A stretch of 64,000 bases of DNA, from assembly GCA_041690495.1 (NCBI GenBank), contig JAWLHE010000010.1:1-64000 (forward strand). Reading direction: 5' to 3'. The notes beneath the pieces were generated by a model, which made no database searches, was not told the DNA's origin, and saw only the letters and a list, made by a program, of their open reading frames with translations. A program made the position numbers and the translations under genes. Source of the stretch: DATAAP01 sp041690495. Its GTDB lineage: Bacteria > Pseudomonadota > Alphaproteobacteria > CACIAM-22H2. Below, one piece after another: positions 61,246-64,000 of this stretch (within the stretch, counting starts at the first letter, position 1; every line of letters starts with the position of its first letter).

Positions 61246-62223
61246 ATGACCTTAAAACGCTGGGCGCCGTGGGTCACACTCGCTGTTGCGGTCGCCATGG
61301 TGCTCCTGCTGTCGCGCGCATTGCGGGGCTATGATTTCGACGAGGTGACTGAGGCTCTGCGCGCAGTCAGCCCGAGGCGCCTTGGGCTCGCGATCGCCTG
61401 CGTCGCCGGAAGCTATTTGTCGTTGACCCTGTTCGATGCGCTCGCGATGCGCTATGTCCGTCGGCGGCTTTCCTATCGCCAGATCGCGCTCGCGTCCTTC
61501 TGCGCCTTGTCGATCGGGCACAATGTCGGGTTCGCGGCACTCAGCAGCGGTGCCATCCGCTACCGCTTCTACTCGCGCTGGGGTCTCGCGCCGCAGGAGA
61601 TCGGCAAGGTCATCGTCTTCTGCGCGATGACGGTCGGACTCGGGCTGCTGACGCTGGGCGGCCTCGCCTGGACGTTGACGCCGGATCTCGCGGCGAAAAT
61701 GACCGGGCTGCCGTCGCTTGCCGCCCGCGTCGTAGGGCTCCTCGCGCTGGCGCTGGCGTTGGGATGGGTTGGACTCGCACTTGTCGTGCGCCGACGGCTG
61801 CGCATCTGGCGCTGGTACATCGACATGCCTTCGCCGCACCTTGCCGCGGGCCAGCTTCTGGTCGGCACCATGAATTTCGCATTTGTCGCGGCAGCGCTGC
61901 ATCAGGCGATCCTCAGCGTGGCTCAGATCGGTTATCTCGAGGTCGCCGCAGCCTATGTCATCGGCAATACCGCTGCGATCGCCAGCCACATTCCGGGCGG
62001 ACTGGGCGTGATCGAGGCGGCCGTAATCTATCTCCTCCCGTCAGCCGACCTGCTGGCCGCGGTCCTGCTGTTCCGCGCTGTCTACTACCTTCTGCCGTTG
62101 CCGCTCGGCGCTCTGTGCCTCGCGCTCTCCGAGCTCCATTTTCGCCGGAGGGACCGCGCCCGGTCGCGCTCGAATGAGCGGCGCGATTCGGTCGGAGGAT
62201 CCGCCGCGCCGGCGCGGCGCTGA
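61246..62223 (+). CDS. Lysylphosphatidylglycerol synthetase-like (UPF0104/AglD) membrane protein
   Basis: Encodes 325 residues from ATG 61246. About eight membrane helices (PWVTLAVAVAMVLLLSRALR, LGLAIACVAGSYLSLTLFDA, LASFCALSIGHNVGFAALSS, AARVVGLLALALALGWVGLA, AYVIGNTAAIASHIPGGLGV, AVLLFRAVYYLLPLPLGALC). The UPF0104 motif GHNVGF..SSGAIRYRFY and HIPGGLGVIEAAVI is intact. Related to the flippase part of MprF, which moves aminoacyl-lipids; no synthetase domain is attached. Divergent from the PLD gene with 103 nt between, forming a lipid-linked group with the EEP gene. Confidence 0.88.
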   Translation: MTLKRWAPWVTLAVAVAMVLLLSRALRGYDFDEVTEALRAVSPRRLGLAIACVAGSYLSLTLFDALAMRYVRRRLSYRQIALASFCALSIGHNVGFAALSSGAIRYRFYSRWGLAPQEIGKVIVFCAMTVGLGLLTLGGLAWTLTPDLAAKMTGLPSLAARVVGLLALALALGWVGLALVVRRRLRIWRWYIDMPSPHLAAGQLLVGTMNFAFVAAALHQAILSVAQIGYLEVAAAYVIGNTAAIASHIPGGLGVIEAAVIYLLPSADLLAAVLLFRAVYYLLPLPLGALCLALSELHFRRRDRARSRSNERRDSVGGSAAPARR

Positions 62224-62292
62224 AGGAACAGGCCGTCCGCACGCTTCCGGCTTCGCCTAGCAGTTGCCGCAATCGTCTGCTAAAGACCCGCC

Positions 62293-64000
62293 GTGGCGAA
62301 GACTCTACGAAAACACGCTGGCGGGCGAACGGAGCCATCCCTGGGTCGGCGCCGATCCGGGGGCGAGGGGCCAAAAGCCGGGAATCGCGCGTCGGCGGCG
62401 TCGCCCGGTCGCGGCAAGGGACCGCGCCGCAGCCTGTTTGGAGCCTTCCTGAAATGGAGCGTGGTCCTCTCGCTTTGGGCCGCGGTCCTCGGCGGGATCG
62501 TGATCGCCTATTTCGCCTTCACGTTGCCGGACTTGAGCGGCATCGACAAATTCAACCGCCGGCCCAGCCTGTCCTTCGTGGCTGCCGACGGCCAGGTGCT
62601 CGCCACCTATGGCGACCTGTATGGCGGCGCGGTCGAGCTGCGCGAAATGCCGCCGTGGCTGCCGCAGGCGGTGATCGCAACCGAGGACCGGCGATTCTAC
62701 AGCCATTTCGGCATAGACCCGATCGGTCTCGCACGCGCCGGGTACGTCAATCTGCGGGCCCGCCGGGTGGTGCAGGGCGGCAGCACGATCACCCAGCAGC
62801 TCGCCAAGAACGTGTTCCTGACGCATGAGCGTACCCTGACCCGCAAGATCCAGGAGACGCTGCTTGCCTTATGGCTCGAGCGCCGCTTCAGCAAGGATCA
62901 GATTCTGACGATCTATCTCAACCGCGTATATCTTGGCGCCGGCACCTACGGGGTCGAGGCGGCGGCGCGGCGCTATTTCGGCAAGTCCGCGCGCGAGGTC
63001 AGCCGGCTCGAGGCCGCCGTGATCGCCGGTCTGCTGAAGGCGCCGTCGCGCTACTCGCCGGCGGCAAGCCCGGAGCGCGCCAAGGCCCGCGCGAGCACGG
63101 TGCTTCACCTGATGGCCGAGCAAGGCTACATCACGGCCGCACAGCGGCGCGAGGCAGCGCGTGGGACGATCCGCGTGGCGGGCGGATCGGGCGACAATCG
63201 CGGTGCGCGCTATTTTGCCGACTGGCTGCTCGACGCCGTGCCGGGCTTCGTCGGCTACGTGGATCGCGACCTGACCGTCGTCACCACGCTCGACCCGCGG
63301 CTGCAGCGCGCGGCCGAACGGGCGGTGATCGCCACGCTGGAGCGCGAGGGGCCGCGCGCGAAGGTGAGCCAGGCCGCCCTGGTGTCGATGTCGCCGGACG
63401 GCGCGGTGCGCGCAATGGTCGGTGGCCGCGACTACGGCGAAAGCCAGTTCAACCGCGCCACGGACGCGCAGCGCCAGCCGGGTTCTTCGTTCAAGCCGTT
63501 CGTCTTTCTGGCGGCCGTCGAGGCCGGCCTGAAGCCCGACGACCGCATCGACGGCAGCCCGGTGACCGTCGCGAACTACTCGCCCAGGAATTTCGAGAAC
63601 GAGCGCAGCGGGCCGATCACGGCGCGCGAGGCGTTGGCGCGATCGGTCAACACGGCGACCGTTCGAACGGCGCAGCGGGTCGGCATCGACCGGGTCGTCG
63701 CGACCGCACATCGGCTCGGCATTACCTCTGATCTGCGGCGCGACCTGTCGACTTCGCTCGGCGCCAGCGAGGTCAACCTGCTGGAGCTGACGGGCGCCTT
63801 CGCGCCGTTCGCGAATGGCGGCAACGGCGTGCTGCCTTACGCGATTCTCGAGATTCGCGATACGGAGGGCCGTGTCCTGTACCGCCGCAGCGGCTCAGGT
63901 CCGGGCCGGGTCATCCAGCGCGGGCCGCTCGCGGCCATGGTCGACATGATGAGCGCTGTCGTTCGCACCGGCACGGGCCGCGCGGCGATGCTGGACCGGC
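62293..64000 (+). CDS. mrcA: Class A penicillin-binding protein (PBP1A family), cut at right edge
   Basis: Partial; 569 residues visible from GTG 62293. Cytoplasmic Arg/Gly-rich head, then a membrane helix (WSVVLSLWAAVLGGIVIAYF). The glycosyltransferase domain has IATEDRRFYSHFGIDPIGLA and VQGGSTITQQLAKNVFLTHE, then RKIQETLLALWLERRFSKDQ and LNRVYLGAGTYGVEAAARRY. The transpeptidase domain shows the SxxK box QRQPGSSFKPFVFLAA and the SxN box ALARSVNTATVRTAQRVG. The KTG box lies beyond the window. It makes and crosslinks peptidoglycan; GTG start chosen because upstream frame is not conserved. Confidence 0.93.
   Translation, partial: MAKTLRKHAGGRTEPSLGRRRSGGEGPKAGNRASAASPGRGKGPRRSLFGAFLKWSVVLSLWAAVLGGIVIAYFAFTLPDLSGIDKFNRRPSLSFVAADGQVLATYGDLYGGAVELREMPPWLPQAVIATEDRRFYSHFGIDPIGLARAGYVNLRARRVVQGGSTITQQLAKNVFLTHERTLTRKIQETLLALWLERRFSKDQILTIYLNRVYLGAGTYGVEAAARRYFGKSAREVSRLEAAVIAGLLKAPSRYSPAASPERAKARASTVLHLMAEQGYITAAQRREAARGTIRVAGGSGDNRGARYFADWLLDAVPGFVGYVDRDLTVVTTLDPRLQRAAERAVIATLEREGPRAKVSQAALVSMSPDGAVRAMVGGRDYGESQFNRATDAQRQPGSSFKPFVFLAAVEAGLKPDDRIDGSPVTVANYSPRNFENERSGPITAREALARSVNTATVRTAQRVGIDRVVATAHRLGITSDLRRDLSTSLGASEVNLLELTGAFAPFANGGNGVLPYAILEIRDTEGRVLYRRSGSGPGRVIQRGPLAAMVDMMSAVVRTGTGRAAMLDR

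Overview
The window is GC-rich bacterial chromosome from an alphaproteobacterium. This is inferred from the gene order metK-trmB / rimP-nusA-ylxR-infB-rbfA-truB-rpsO-pnp, from an Irr-type Fur-family regulator, from the cluster coaBC-dut / ubiB-ubiE / mutM / enoyl-CoA hydratase / rpsT beside dnaA, and from palindromic repeats of a kind common in that class. I cannot place it to genus; Hyphomicrobiales or Rhodospirillales-like lineages fit best. There are no rRNA genes, tRNAs, CRISPR arrays, transposases or phage genes that I can see.

Region 1 (1-13012) is housekeeping: the end of metK, trmB, then the transcription/translation operon rimP-nusA-ylxR-infB, and rbfA-truB-rpsO-pnp. A promoter followed by an intrinsic-terminator-like hairpin precedes rimP. 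Between infB and rbfA sit a DUF2231 membrane protein, a decayed DUF72 gene and a dispersed structured repeat. Region 2 (13013-17842) is an iron/peroxide module: a flavin oxidoreductase with a cysteine cluster, irr, and a rubrerythrin / CCG-domain Fe-S protein / DUF3501 operon. A near-consensus Irr box abuts the -35 element of that operon.

Region 3 (17991-29342) is accessory. Its core is a divergent seven-gene cluster around a MarR gene. Leftward run DUF1428, START-like protein, MoaD/ThiS-like ubiquitin fold protein and BNR-repeat protein, with gaps of 11-23 nt. Rightward run MarR, a serine hydrolase and a VOC protein. A palindrome overlaps the MarR promoter. A TRAP transporter follows, with its binding protein gene (dctP) split from dctQM. 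Region 4 (29456-43251) holds moeB-type E1, cysK, an Rrf2 regulator, dut and coaBC, then a membrane FHA protein with a secreted trypsin-like protease, an AraC/MFS divergent pair, ubiB, ubiE, mutM, a secreted unknown, an enoyl-CoA hydratase and rpsT.

Region 5 (43252-51499) is the replication cluster rhodanese-dnaA-pcp-dnaN-recF-gyrB, with a pyroglutamyl peptidase between dnaA and dnaN. Region 6 (51572-64000) has a CBS protein, a DUF4142 lipoprotein, ku with a BRCT/MerR/TPR-like protein, an RRM protein, DUF2332, mtgA, an unknown gene behind a TTAA-N7-TTAA CtrA-type site, and a nuclease-family / phospholipase D / flippase-synthase-like membrane group. It ends in a class A penicillin-binding protein cut by the window edge.

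The candidates I would follow first are: the Irr-box rubrerythrin-FeS-DUF3501 operon; the MarR-centred cluster that joins an orphan ubiquitin-like carrier to a BNR protein; the protease/FHA membrane pair; and a two-copy dispersed element whose stems change in step between copies.
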